A program made the translations under genes and the position numbers. The notes under the pieces are model-generated. The model was not told where the DNA came from. It saw nothing but the letters and a program-made list of their open reading frames with translations, and ran no database searches. DNA of 18,551 bases from Bacillota bacterium (GTDB taxonomy: Bacteria; Bacillota; Clostridia; Acetivibrionales; DTU013). The stretch covers positions 1 through 18,551 of the forward strand of contig JAEZLF010000196.1 in the NCBI GenBank assembly GCA_023435925.1, given 5' to 3'. Numbering within the stretch: position 1 is the stretch's first letter; every line of letters begins with the position of its first letter. This document shows, piece by piece, positions 7,736 through 14,667 of the stretch.

Positions 7736-7801
7736 ATGAAGAATAAGGAAATTATGTTAATCCTCCTTGCTCCCTGCACAAGCGGAGGGAAAGGTTTTTA
7801 A
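7736..7801 (+). CDS. Candidate 21-codon leader ORF upstream of sigF
   Basis: ATG at 7736 has an SD, AGGTGG at 7723-7728, with 7 bases spacing. The frame runs 21 codons (MKNKEIMLILLAPC...GKGF) and stops at TAA 7799-7801, one base before the sigF ATG at 7803. Its last nine codons cover both the loop and right arm of a hairpin that contains the sigF SD. Translating it would open the hairpin and deliver ribosomes to the sigF start. The peptide has a short hydrophobic stretch (IMLILLAPC) but is too short to assign. A chance ORF cannot be excluded. Confidence 0.4.
   Translation: MKNKEIMLILLAPCTSGGKGF
7765..7799 (+). promoter_or_regulatory. Hairpin covering the sigF ribosome site, terminator-like
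   Basis: Left arm 7765-7777 (CCTTGCTCCCTGC) pairs with right arm 7782-7794 (GCGGAGGGAAAGG) around an ACAA loop: nine Watson-Crick pairs, two G-U pairs and two mismatches, followed by five Ts at 7795-7799. The right arm is the sigF SD region. A rival pairing of CCTCC (7762-7766) with GGAGG (7784-7788) also hides the SD. It could act as an SD-sequestering element, a leaky intrinsic terminator, or both. Confidence 0.5.
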
Positions 7802-7802
7802 T

Positions 7803-8549
7803 ATGAGCGAGAATCCATATAAGGGTGTAGATACGATAAAACTTATTTTATTGGCTAAATCAGGCGATAAGCTTGCCCAGGGTGCAATTGTTGAAAGCAA
7901 CATAGGGCTTGTCTGGAGTATAGTCCGCAGATTTCAGAACAGAGGTTATGAGACGGAGGATCTTTTCCAGATAGGCTGTATTGGACTGATAAAAGCGATT
8001 AATAAATTTGATACGTCTTTTGAAGTAAAATTCTCAACTTACGCAGTACCGATGATTATCGGTGAAATAAAGCGTTTTCTTCGGGATGACGGTATTATCA
8101 AGGTGAGCCGTTCACTGAAAGAGACCTCCAACAAGGCGAGGATCACCAAAGAAGTTATGAGCAAGGAACTGGGTAGAGAACCGACGATCAATGAGATGGC
8201 GGAACGCTTGGAAATAACTGCTGAAGAACTTGTGATGGCGGTTGAGTCCGGCTATTCACCGGAGTCCCTTTTCAACCCTGTGGGAGAAGGCGACAATACT
8301 TCCCTCATGCTGATTGATAAACTGAATGATGATTGTAATGAGGATGAAACAGATATTATTGATAAAATAGCTCTGAAGCAGGTATTGGATACATTAAAGC
8401 CAAGGGAAAAGCAAATCATTGTTTTGCGGTACTTTAAAGAAAAAACCCAGGTTCAGATTGCTAAAATGTTGGGTATTTCCCAGGTCCAGGTATCCAGAAT
8501 TGAAAAAAAGATTCTTGCGGATTTGCGGAACAGGATTAATCTATACTAA
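7803..8549 (+). CDS. sigF: RNA polymerase sigma-F factor
   Basis: First forespore-specific sigma factor, a sigma-70 group 3 protein acting after asymmetric division. The 248-residue protein has region 2 (about 30-100) with NRGYETEDLFQIG (46-58), KFSTYAVPMIIGEIKRFLRD (76-95), region 3 with VSRSLKETSNKA (101-112), and region 4 at the C terminus (about 205-245) with KPREKQIIVLRYF and a helix-turn-helix. SigF and SigG are close paralogues; the spoIIAA-spoIIAB context decides for SigF. I chose ATG 7803, since GGAGGGAAAGG at 7784-7794 precedes it; TTG 7767 is an in-frame alternative but sits inside the hairpin and lacks an SD. No clear terminator follows the stop. Confidence 0.95.
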   Translation: MSENPYKGVDTIKLILLAKSGDKLAQGAIVESNIGLVWSIVRRFQNRGYETEDLFQIGCIGLIKAINKFDTSFEVKFSTYAVPMIIGEIKRFLRDDGIIKVSRSLKETSNKARITKEVMSKELGREPTINEMAERLEITAEELVMAVESGYSPESLFNPVGEGDNTSLMLIDKLNDDCNEDETDIIDKIALKQVLDTLKPREKQIIVLRYFKEKTQVQIAKMLGISQVQVSRIEKKILADLRNRINLY

Positions 8550-8613
8550 AACTGCAGCGAAGTAATCATTAATGGGTATTTTTTGCGTCTTAATAAATTT
8601 AAATCGCCTAACT

Positions 8614-8643
8614 GCATATAACAACCTGCCTGGTTCCATACTA
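8614..8643 (+). promoter_or_regulatory. Sigma-G (or sigma-F) promoter of the spoVA operon
   Basis: GCATA (8614-8618) and CATACTA (8637-8643) are separated by 18 bases, an exact match to the Bacillus sigma-G form gHATR-N18-CATnhTA. Transcription would begin near 8650, leaving a leader of about 90 bases before the first gene. spoVA is a sigma-G operon in B. subtilis. Sigma-F recognises a similar sequence, so which factor acts cannot be settled by eye. Confidence 0.75.
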
Positions 8644-8667
8644 ATACGGAAAGCTGAACAATATCAG

Positions 8668-8690
8668 TATGTCGGATTCATTCCGACATA
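8668..8690 (+). other. 9-bp hairpin in the spoVA leader
   Basis: TATGTCGGA (8668-8676) and TCCGACATA (8682-8690) form a perfect 9-bp stem with a TTCAT loop. No run of Ts follows, so it is not a typical intrinsic terminator. It lies downstream of the predicted spoVA start point and would form in the 5' leader, where it could stabilise the mRNA; as DNA it could equally be an operator for a dimeric protein. Confidence 0.55.
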
Positions 8691-8739
8691 TGCGTTAACT
8701 TAACTTGAGTACAAAACTAAAAAGACCGGGGTGTTAAAT

Positions 8740-8916
8740 ATGCTGGCAGTATTGAACAGGTACAGGATTCTTCTGATAGTCCTGTCACTTCTTATCCTTA
8801 CTATTATGATATGGTTCTTTATTACGAATCAGGACCATAGCAAACCACCGACAAAGGGTGTATTTGTTTTACGGCAGACTGATGAAAGCAGGTTGACCAG
8901 TGGGGTGTTGTTATAA
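8740..8916 (+). CDS. Small single-pass membrane protein before spoVAC
   Basis: Not a family I recognise. The 58-residue product has a short basic N terminus (NRYR, 6-9), one hydrophobic helix (about 10-29, ILLIVLSLLI then LTIMIWFFIT), and a polar tail of about 29 residues. The positive-inside rule places the N terminus in the cytoplasm. No lipobox or cysteine is present. ATG 8740 is preferred because GGGGTG at 8728-8733 is 6 bases upstream; GTG 8731 is in frame but overlaps that SD. Its stop overlaps the spoVAC start (TAATG at 8914-8918), so it is translated together with spoVAC and is the first gene after the forespore promoter. It occupies the position of spoVAA/spoVAB in Bacillus but shows no resemblance to them. 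Confidence 0.7.
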   Translation: MLAVLNRYRILLIVLSLLILTIMIWFFITNQDHSKPPTKGVFVLRQTDESRLTSGVLL

Positions 8917-9362
8917 TGCAGAAGGTAATGACCAGAGATGAATATGGGAAATACGTAGCAAGAAAATCACCAAAATCGAAGCTGCTGCGAAACATTCTAA
9001 AAGCATATCTGGTTGGCGGTTTGATCTGCATGATAGGCCAGTTTTTTACAAACTCATTTAAAAAAATGGGTTTTGATACAGACATCGTTGCCTCTCTTAC
9101 AGCTATGACAATGGTTTTTCTGGGTGTGATGTTAACAGGCTTTAATATTTATGATGACATTGGCAGATTTGCCGGTGCAGGCTCTATTGTACCTATAACA
9201 GGATTTGCAAATTCAATTGTCTCTCCTGCAATGGAGTACAGAAGCGAGGGATATATACTGGGAATAGGTGCCAGGATGTTTCTGATAGCAGGTCCGGTAC
9301 TGGTGTATGGTATTTCTGCATCTATTGTTGCAGGTATCCTTCATTATCTGCTCCGGTTTTAG
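8916..9362 (+). CDS. spoVAC: Stage V sporulation protein AC
   Basis: Integral membrane subunit of the SpoVA channel in the inner forespore membrane, which moves Ca-dipicolinate in during sporulation and out during germination; in B. subtilis SpoVAC behaves as a mechanosensitive channel. The 148-residue protein has a basic N-terminal tail (1-28), hydrophobic segments at about 29-46, 57-77 and 121-146, and the family motif FAGAGSIVPITGFANSI (85-101). The start ATG 8916 shares a base with the preceding stop, with GGGGTG at 8902-8907 as SD. SpoVAE carries the matching motif, as expected for paralogues. Confidence 0.96.
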   Translation: MQKVMTRDEYGKYVARKSPKSKLLRNILKAYLVGGLICMIGQFFTNSFKKMGFDTDIVASLTAMTMVFLGVMLTGFNIYDDIGRFAGAGSIVPITGFANSIVSPAMEYRSEGYILGIGARMFLIAGPVLVYGISASIVAGILHYLLRF

Positions 9363-9424
9363 TATAAATGAAAAGACTTGGATTTGCCGTAACATTTGTC
9401 TGACGGGTTAAAGGGAATATTCTG

Positions 9425-10444
9425 ATGCAGGAGAAAAAGCTAGGCAAGCAGACCGTCCAATTTCAAAGACCGCCAACGATTACTGCAGCCGCTGCCATTG
9501 TCGGTCCTAAGGAAGGGAAGGGGCCATTGGCCGGTTATTTTGATCAGACACTCGATGATGAGCTATGGGGTGAAAAAAGCTGGGAGATGGCTGAAAGTAA
9601 ACTCATCAGAGAAACACTTGGTAAAATAGCTTCGAAAGCTGTCATATCGGTCAGTGGGATCGATTATATTCTAGCAGGAGATCTGTTAAACCAATGCATT
9701 GCAGCTCACTTTGGCCTGCGTGAATCAGGCTTGCCCCTATTCGGAGTTTATGGAGCATGTTCAACGATGGGCGAGACGATGAGTCTTGGAGCAATACTGA
9801 TAGACGGTGGTTTTGCTGCGAATGTTGTATGTATGACATCCAGCCATTTTTGTTCAGCAGAGAAACAGTTCAGATATCCACTGGAGCTTGGTTCTCAAAG
9901 GCCGCCTACAGCGCAGTGGACAGTCACAGGAGCAGGAGGTGTTCTTTTGTCCTGTGAAGGAAACGGTCCGTTTATTATGAAGGCGACAACCGGAAAAATT
10001 GTGGATATGGGTATAAAGGATCAGAACAATATGGGTGCTGCTATGGCGCCGGCGGCGGCGGACACGATTTATGCGCATTTTGAGGATACCGGGCTTCCTC
10101 ATGATTACTATGATATGGTGATAACAGGTGATCTGGGGCAGATCGGAAGCGAGATATTAGACGATTTGCTGTCATCCAACGGAATACGTATAGGGAAAAT
10201 TCTGAAAGACTGCGGGATGATGATATACGATAAGACCCAGGATGCCCATGCAGGTGGCAGTGGATGCGGGTGTTCGGCTGTCGTATTTGCGGGTTATCTG
10301 TATCATCATCTTAAGAATGGTGGGCTAAGCAGGATACTATTTGTACCCACCGGAGCGCTGCTCAGCCCGACAAGTGTGCAGCAGGGGGAATCCATTCCTT
10401 GCATTGCTCATGCTTTGGCGGTAGAAGCTGTATGGGAGGGATGA
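9425..10444 (+). CDS. spoVAD: Stage V sporulation protein AD
   Basis: Soluble, membrane-associated SpoVA subunit with a thiolase/beta-ketoacyl-synthase-like fold; B. subtilis SpoVAD binds dipicolinic acid directly. The 339-residue protein has AGDLLNQ (84-90), YGACSTMGE (109-117, with Cys112 at the thiolase nucleophile position), SSHFCSAEKQFRYP (139-152), an AMAPAAADT motif, GGSGCGCSA and the C-terminal GALLSPTSVQQGESIPCIAH. The start is ATG 9425 after AAAGGG at 9410-9415. The 62 bases between spoVAC and this gene hold no other convincing feature. Its end overlaps or abuts spoVAE. Confidence 0.97.
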   Translation: MQEKKLGKQTVQFQRPPTITAAAAIVGPKEGKGPLAGYFDQTLDDELWGEKSWEMAESKLIRETLGKIASKAVISVSGIDYILAGDLLNQCIAAHFGLRESGLPLFGVYGACSTMGETMSLGAILIDGGFAANVVCMTSSHFCSAEKQFRYPLELGSQRPPTAQWTVTGAGGVLLSCEGNGPFIMKATTGKIVDMGIKDQNNMGAAMAPAAADTIYAHFEDTGLPHDYYDMVITGDLGQIGSEILDDLLSSNGIRIGKILKDCGMMIYDKTQDAHAGGSGCGCSAVVFAGYLYHHLKNGGLSRILFVPTGALLSPTSVQQGESIPCIAHALAVEAVWEG

Positions 10445-10446
10445 CA

Positions 10447-10818
10447 GTGCAGCAGACAATTTTCTCGTATATCAATGCGTTCCTTGTTGGAGGGTTCATA
10501 TGCGCAATCGGTCAAGTTTTGATCGACAAAACGAAAATGACATCAGCCAGGATTCTTGTGCTGTTTGTTACGCTGGGAGTTTTTTTGACAGCACTGGGCT
10601 TTTATCAGAAAGTGGTGGACTTCGGTGGCGCAGGTGCAACGGTACCACTTACCGGTTTTGGATATAGTCTGGCAAAGGGTGCATTTAGTGAGGTGGAGAA
10701 AACAGGATTGCTGGGGGCCTTCACGGGCGGACTAAAGTCGACAGCAGCGGGTGTTGCAGCAGCGGTTTTCTTTGGTTATTTTGTTTCTATTATTTTTAAA
10801 CCCAAGCCCAGGAGATAA
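10447..10818 (+). CDS. spoVAE: Stage V sporulation protein AE (SpoVAEb type)
   Basis: Small membrane subunit of the SpoVA dipicolinate channel. The 123-residue protein has hydrophobic segments at about 8-25, 35-53 and 96-117 and the motif FGGAGATVPLTGFGYSL (59-75), paralogous to the SpoVAC motif. Start choice: GGGAGGG at 10434-10440 is too close for ATG 10441 (which overlaps the spoVAD stop as ATGA) but ideally placed for GTG 10447, so I prefer GTG; ATG would add two residues. No spoVAF-like gene follows, as is usual in Clostridia, and no terminator is evident. Confidence 0.94.
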   Translation: MQQTIFSYINAFLVGGFICAIGQVLIDKTKMTSARILVLFVTLGVFLTALGFYQKVVDFGGAGATVPLTGFGYSLAKGAFSEVEKTGLLGAFTGGLKSTAAGVAAAVFFGYFVSIIFKPKPRR

Positions 10819-10851
10819 TTATATGGTCAAAAAATAAAAGTGTTATGAAAA

Positions 10852-10879
10852 AGAGGATTTTTGCCGTTAATATAGAATA
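10852..10879 (+). promoter_or_regulatory. Candidate sigma-H promoter of the CheX-like gene
   Basis: AGAGGATTT (10852-10860) and ATAGAATA (10872-10879) with an 11-base spacer match the sigma-H consensus RnAGGAwWW-N11-RnnGAATw; only the final optional w (G at 10880) deviates. It lies about 60 bases before the predicted start codon of the CheX-like gene. Confidence 0.6.
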
Positions 10880-10887
10880 GGTATAAT
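10861..10887 (+). promoter_or_regulatory. Candidate sigma-A promoter overlapping the sigma-H site
   Basis: A perfect -10 TATAAT at 10882-10887 has a -35-like TTGCCG at 10861-10866, giving a short 15-base spacer (16 if TTTGCC is used). It overlaps the sigma-H-like element, so the two polymerase forms would compete. The short spacer makes this the weaker call. Confidence 0.4.
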
Positions 10888-10936
10888 TACGGCTGATGAC
10901 TTATTTCCATTGGTGATAAAGGTGGGGACATTTGTA

Positions 10937-11404
10937 ATGAACATAGAATATATTAATCCATTTATTGAAGCAAGTCAGACGGTACTGATGCAAGTAGCAT
11001 CTTTGGATGCCAAATTGGGTAAGGTATATCTGAAAACAGCTCCTTACAGCAGCGAAGATATTATTATTATGGTGGGATTGACAGGGAAGATTCGTGGTCA
11101 GGCCATTTTTTCCATGAGCAGGGCATTTGGGCTTAAAATTGCATCTGCTATGATGATGGGAATGCCGGTGACTGAGTTTGATGAGATGTCTAAGAGTGCA
11201 ATTTCTGAGATGTCTAATATGATAATGGGAAATGCAGCTACTATCCTCTACAACAGAGGTATTAATATCGATATCACGCCTCCTTCATTACTGATGGGTG
11301 AGAATATGCAGATTACGCCAAGCAAAATGAAAACGATCTGTATCCCGCTATTGATTGGCGAAGGTGATAAAATTGAACTGGATATCTCAACAGAAGGTGA
11401 ATAG
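10937..11404 (+). CDS. CheX/CheC-type phosphatase
   Basis: Chemotaxis phosphatase of the CheX family, whose members dephosphorylate CheY-like response regulators. The 155-residue protein starts MNIEYINPFIEAS, typical of the family, and has the catalytic Glu-x-x-Asn signature in SEMSNMIMGNA (Glu91, Asn94), a conserved TGKIRGQAIFSM strand region (49-60) and a C-terminal CIPLLIG strand. I prefer ATG 10937, with GGTGGGG at 10921-10927 as SD; an in-frame TTG at 10910 would add nine residues of no family character. No chemotaxis or flagellar gene is in the window; its neighbours are spoVAE and, convergently, the ATP-grasp fusion. The 35 bases between the two convergent stops show no terminator hairpin. 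The target response regulator is unknown. Confidence 0.85.
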   Translation: MNIEYINPFIEASQTVLMQVASLDAKLGKVYLKTAPYSSEDIIIMVGLTGKIRGQAIFSMSRAFGLKIASAMMMGMPVTEFDEMSKSAISEMSNMIMGNAATILYNRGINIDITPPSLLMGENMQITPSKMKTICIPLLIGEGDKIELDISTEGE

Positions 11405-11439
11405 AAACAAATGCAGCACAGTTAGCATGAATCCATTCA

Positions 11440-14400
11440 CTACCCCAGCACAAGCGGATGAGCCGGTTCTGTGACATTGTCAATTTTAACGGCAAATGAG
11501 GTTTTCTTCTGGATATCCTCATCGGTTATGATGTGTATATCCAGCAGGCCATCAGCTTTATAGCCTGTTTTCAGATAATTCATTTCGGCAAGGCAATAGC
11601 TCCAGCCGTTGAGCCAACTCAAGAGAGCAGCTCTTTGCTCTTCCGAGCCTTGGAAGTGAACCAATAAATCGATATCGCTTCCCGGACCGGCAGTGCCGTT
11701 ATTGGTGCTGCCAAACAGATACAGAGCTTTTACGCCATAAAGCTGAGAATCCAGTTTTGATGCCAGCTGCTCGGCCATATAGTAACGCCAGCGCCATGAA
11801 TTTCCGTCTGTGTGATAGTCGTCAAACTCTGCCGGCATTATTTCCTTCGGCGTTTCAACCACGTGGGAGGATAAATATCCCAAGGCTTCACCCAGCTCAG
11901 CATTCATAGCAATATTCAGCATATACCCGTCGGAGGAGTCCGGTACATGAATCACACGGATCACATCCTGATAGCGCTGATGCTCGGGAAAGATTTTACT
12001 TAAAATATTATCAGATTTTGTTAAGAAACGATAATTAAAAATGGCATCCTGATCATCGGGATATAATGGCAGAAACCGGATGTTTGCCTCCACCAAATCC
12101 TGAAAGAAATGCGTTCCAAAGGACAACTCCGGCAGGTACCCGGTTTTTTTGATTGCTACCTCAATCAATGCTGCAGTGTTACATATATCAGAATAGCTCA
12201 CAGGCACGCCCAGCTTAATATCTCCGCGGCTGCCCCAACGGCCGGGACCAATTAGTATAAATTGACGTTTCGGAAGAATGGAGTTCAGCTGTCCTACCAC
12301 TCTGCCTACACCTTTCAGATCATCAGGGTTGGTAAGCTTGCTATATCCATCCGGATCGACATAGACCACATGTGATATATTCTGAATCAAACCGTTGGAT
12401 ATGAAACGTCTTGCTGAGAAAACGATATCCTTCAAAAGAATATCTTTTGGTATGGGAGCCGGAACACTGTCTTCACTCGAACTTTGAGGACGGCATTGCA
12501 GCAGGTATAGATCCTTTCCATCTGAAGCAAATTCGATATCGACAGGTAGCCCGATTTTTTCCTTCAATGTTTTCATAATTCCTGTTATCTGCCTGATAAA
12601 TGCAGAATCGGAAGCAATGCCATCGAAGGTGACAACCAGATCGTCATTTTTAAAGTCAATATCAAATTTATTTGGTTTTTTGATGTGGTTATACTCCATG
12701 ATGGAGACAATTCTGCTTATCTGATCAATCTGATCACCAAATTCTCTCAGTAAATCTACAATTTCTATTGTTTCAAATGTTTTGCTTTCGAGATTGATTA
12801 CATCGATTTTTTTTGGAGAATATCGCTTTATTTCTTCCGGTACAATATTAACCCTGATTCCGGGCTGGCCGGGGGATATCAGGATTGGGAAATCATCGCT
12901 AAGCCGGTCAACAGCCCGTGTTCCAAGTCCGGGCACCATTCTGAGAAGACCGTCTTCGCGGCTAATTCTCGGTGACCATCGGTATTCGTTATTACTGAAG
13001 GCGACACCTGAATACAGTGGAAAATAGTATTTACCCGCTTTTTTACCGACAACCTCCTGAATCATAATCCCCATTTCCTCATGGAAATCGAGCAATCCTC
13101 TCTCTGCGCGGTATTGGATCGGGTCAGGACCGAATACGGAAGCGTATACCTCTAATATGGCATCTTGAAGTGCTTCCAGGCGTTCCTTCTTTGAGCCCTG
13201 ATTTGCTAAAAACAGGCTCTTGTACTTTCCTGAAAATGCCGCTCCTGCTTGATCTTCAAGTACACTGGAACTACGTACGATGAGAGGGTTGTCGCCAAAA
13301 TCATCCAGCGCTACCGACAGGCTTTTGACGATCTCCGGAGGTAATTTAGCGTTTTTAAACAAATGAATGACATTTGGATATTCAATGCGTATTTCTTGTA
13401 AATCCTTATATTTTTGTTCATTCAGTTCTTCCAGGTTATTGTATTGCAGAAAATCTGTTATTGCATCGGTGGTAATATACCATGTTTTAGGAAACTTTAT
13501 AGAGCTGAACTGGGGAATATTTTCAATTTCAGCATTCAATATTTTTTGAGCCAGAAACAGACCTGTACTTTTACCGCCCAATTTACCCTGACTGCCGGCA
13601 GGAAATATGATATGGTGGATGATGTCAAAGAAGTCTTTGAAATTCAGGTGCTGCTTGGCGACATTGATGAAGGCGGAGCTATCGGACAGAAGATGACGTG
13701 TCAATCCGACATTCAGCCATCTCTCTTTTGTCGAATATTGAAGTTCATCGCCTTTAATAATTCCCTGAAGCTTTTTTAGTTCCTCAATGATATTATTCAG
13801 GGAAGGAGCAACACTGCCTATGGCTTTTACAAGTGAATAGGCATTTTCCTCCTGTATCCATCTTTTAACTAATGATGAAATCTCAGTGCCACTGAGGTAT
13901 TTTGCGGCAACTCCGAACACCCTTTCACTCAGACATACTACATCGTCAGCAGCTTTTTTTGCAGCAGGGAAATTTGCATACCCTGTTTCTTCAGAATATT
14001 GGCTAGTCGGTATTTTCAACGTATCTGAAGCATCTGTGATTCCATTTATCAGCAAATAATTTGTGAGCTTTCTGCAGATATGTGTCAGGAGTGCATGATC
14101 ACTTTGACGAAGGAAATCCAGTATGACTTCCCATTCGTTTGCAGAGGTTCTCAGCGGAAACTGCTGTGATTTAGCCGCTTCCCATTCGCTCATAACCGAT
14201 TTCATACGCCTGTAGATGATCATCTGGCCAATGCGGTCTGCTACAGAGCGTATCAGCATTTTTTCCTTTTCAAGAAAATAGCCTTCTTCAGTTTTTGGAA
14301 CATTTCTGATATATACGACCTCAATACTGCCGACAATCTTTCCATCCGACCTGATGCAGCATGTGTCCGAGATAGGGGAGGCCAGAAAACCGGGAGTCTG

Positions 14401-14613
14401 ATAGCTGTAATTTCCATAGATGATTTTTGCATGGCATAAATCGGGGAACCTCCAGCCTGAAGGTAGGATCCTGATAATACCTTCAAGAATTTCAGGCAAG
14501 GTCAGCCGCTGATTTCCAAGGATTTCGTCAACCTTGTAAAGACAATTCAGTTCCTTTTCACGTTCTCTAAGAACATCAAGCAGATTGTCAGAAGCATTTG
14601 TCTTCTCATCCAT
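11440..14613 (-). CDS. GAF-like/PPDK ATP-grasp/nucleotidyltransferase fusion protein
   Basis: Function unknown; 1057 residues, cytosolic. Residues about 10-140 look like a GAF sensor region with a leading coiled-coil-like RERE segment. Residues about 340-712 are the ATP-grasp domain of pyruvate phosphate dikinase and PEP synthase: GKLGGKSTGLFLA (343-355), IVRSSSVLEDQAGAAFSGKY (445-464), MIQEVVG (517-523) and LLQCRPQ (704-710). Residues about 720-945 are an uncharacterised region with GPGRWGSRGD (789-798). Residues about 950-1040 are a DNA polymerase beta-type nucleotidyltransferase with GS at 968-969, Asp980-x-Asp982 and Asp1025. The swivelling phosphohistidine domain and PEP-binding barrel of PPDK/PpsA are absent, so it cannot be either enzyme. 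ATG 14613 has GGGGG about 10 bases upstream. It lies 54 bases after gdh on the same strand and may be cotranscribed. Confidence 0.85.
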   Translation of the reverse strand: MDEKTNASDNLLDVLREREKELNCLYKVDEILGNQRLTLPEILEGIIRILPSGWRFPDLCHAKIIYGNYSYQTPGFLASPISDTCCIRSDGKIVGSIEVVYIRNVPKTEEGYFLEKEKMLIRSVADRIGQMIIYRRMKSVMSEWEAAKSQQFPLRTSANEWEVILDFLRQSDHALLTHICRKLTNYLLINGITDASDTLKIPTSQYSEETGYANFPAAKKAADDVVCLSERVFGVAAKYLSGTEISSLVKRWIQEENAYSLVKAIGSVAPSLNNIIEELKKLQGIIKGDELQYSTKERWLNVGLTRHLLSDSSAFINVAKQHLNFKDFFDIIHHIIFPAGSQGKLGGKSTGLFLAQKILNAEIENIPQFSSIKFPKTWYITTDAITDFLQYNNLEELNEQKYKDLQEIRIEYPNVIHLFKNAKLPPEIVKSLSVALDDFGDNPLIVRSSSVLEDQAGAAFSGKYKSLFLANQGSKKERLEALQDAILEVYASVFGPDPIQYRAERGLLDFHEEMGIMIQEVVGKKAGKYYFPLYSGVAFSNNEYRWSPRISREDGLLRMVPGLGTRAVDRLSDDFPILISPGQPGIRVNIVPEEIKRYSPKKIDVINLESKTFETIEIVDLLREFGDQIDQISRIVSIMEYNHIKKPNKFDIDFKNDDLVVTFDGIASDSAFIRQITGIMKTLKEKIGLPVDIEFASDGKDLYLLQCRPQSSSEDSVPAPIPKDILLKDIVFSARRFISNGLIQNISHVVYVDPDGYSKLTNPDDLKGVGRVVGQLNSILPKRQFILIGPGRWGSRGDIKLGVPVSYSDICNTAALIEVAIKKTGYLPELSFGTHFFQDLVEANIRFLPLYPDDQDAIFNYRFLTKSDNILSKIFPEHQRYQDVIRVIHVPDSSDGYMLNIAMNAELGEALGYLSSHVVETPKEIMPAEFDDYHTDGNSWRWRYYMAEQLASKLDSQLYGVKALYLFGSTNNGTAGPGSDIDLLVHFQGSEEQRAALLSWLNGWSYCLAEMNYLKTGYKADGLLDIHIITDEDIQKKTSFAVKIDNVTEPAHPLVLG

Positions 14614-14667
14614 ACGTGGAAGTCCCCCGTTGTTTGCTATTAATAATATACTCGCTTACTAAGAATC

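Noticed and set aside
9368..9403. 11-codon ORF in the spoVAC-spoVAD gap
   Set aside because: No SD and no link to the spoVAD start.
11405..11439. Expected bidirectional terminator between the convergent CheX-like and fusion genes
   Set aside because: No stem-loop with T runs on either strand is visible, so no terminator is annotated.
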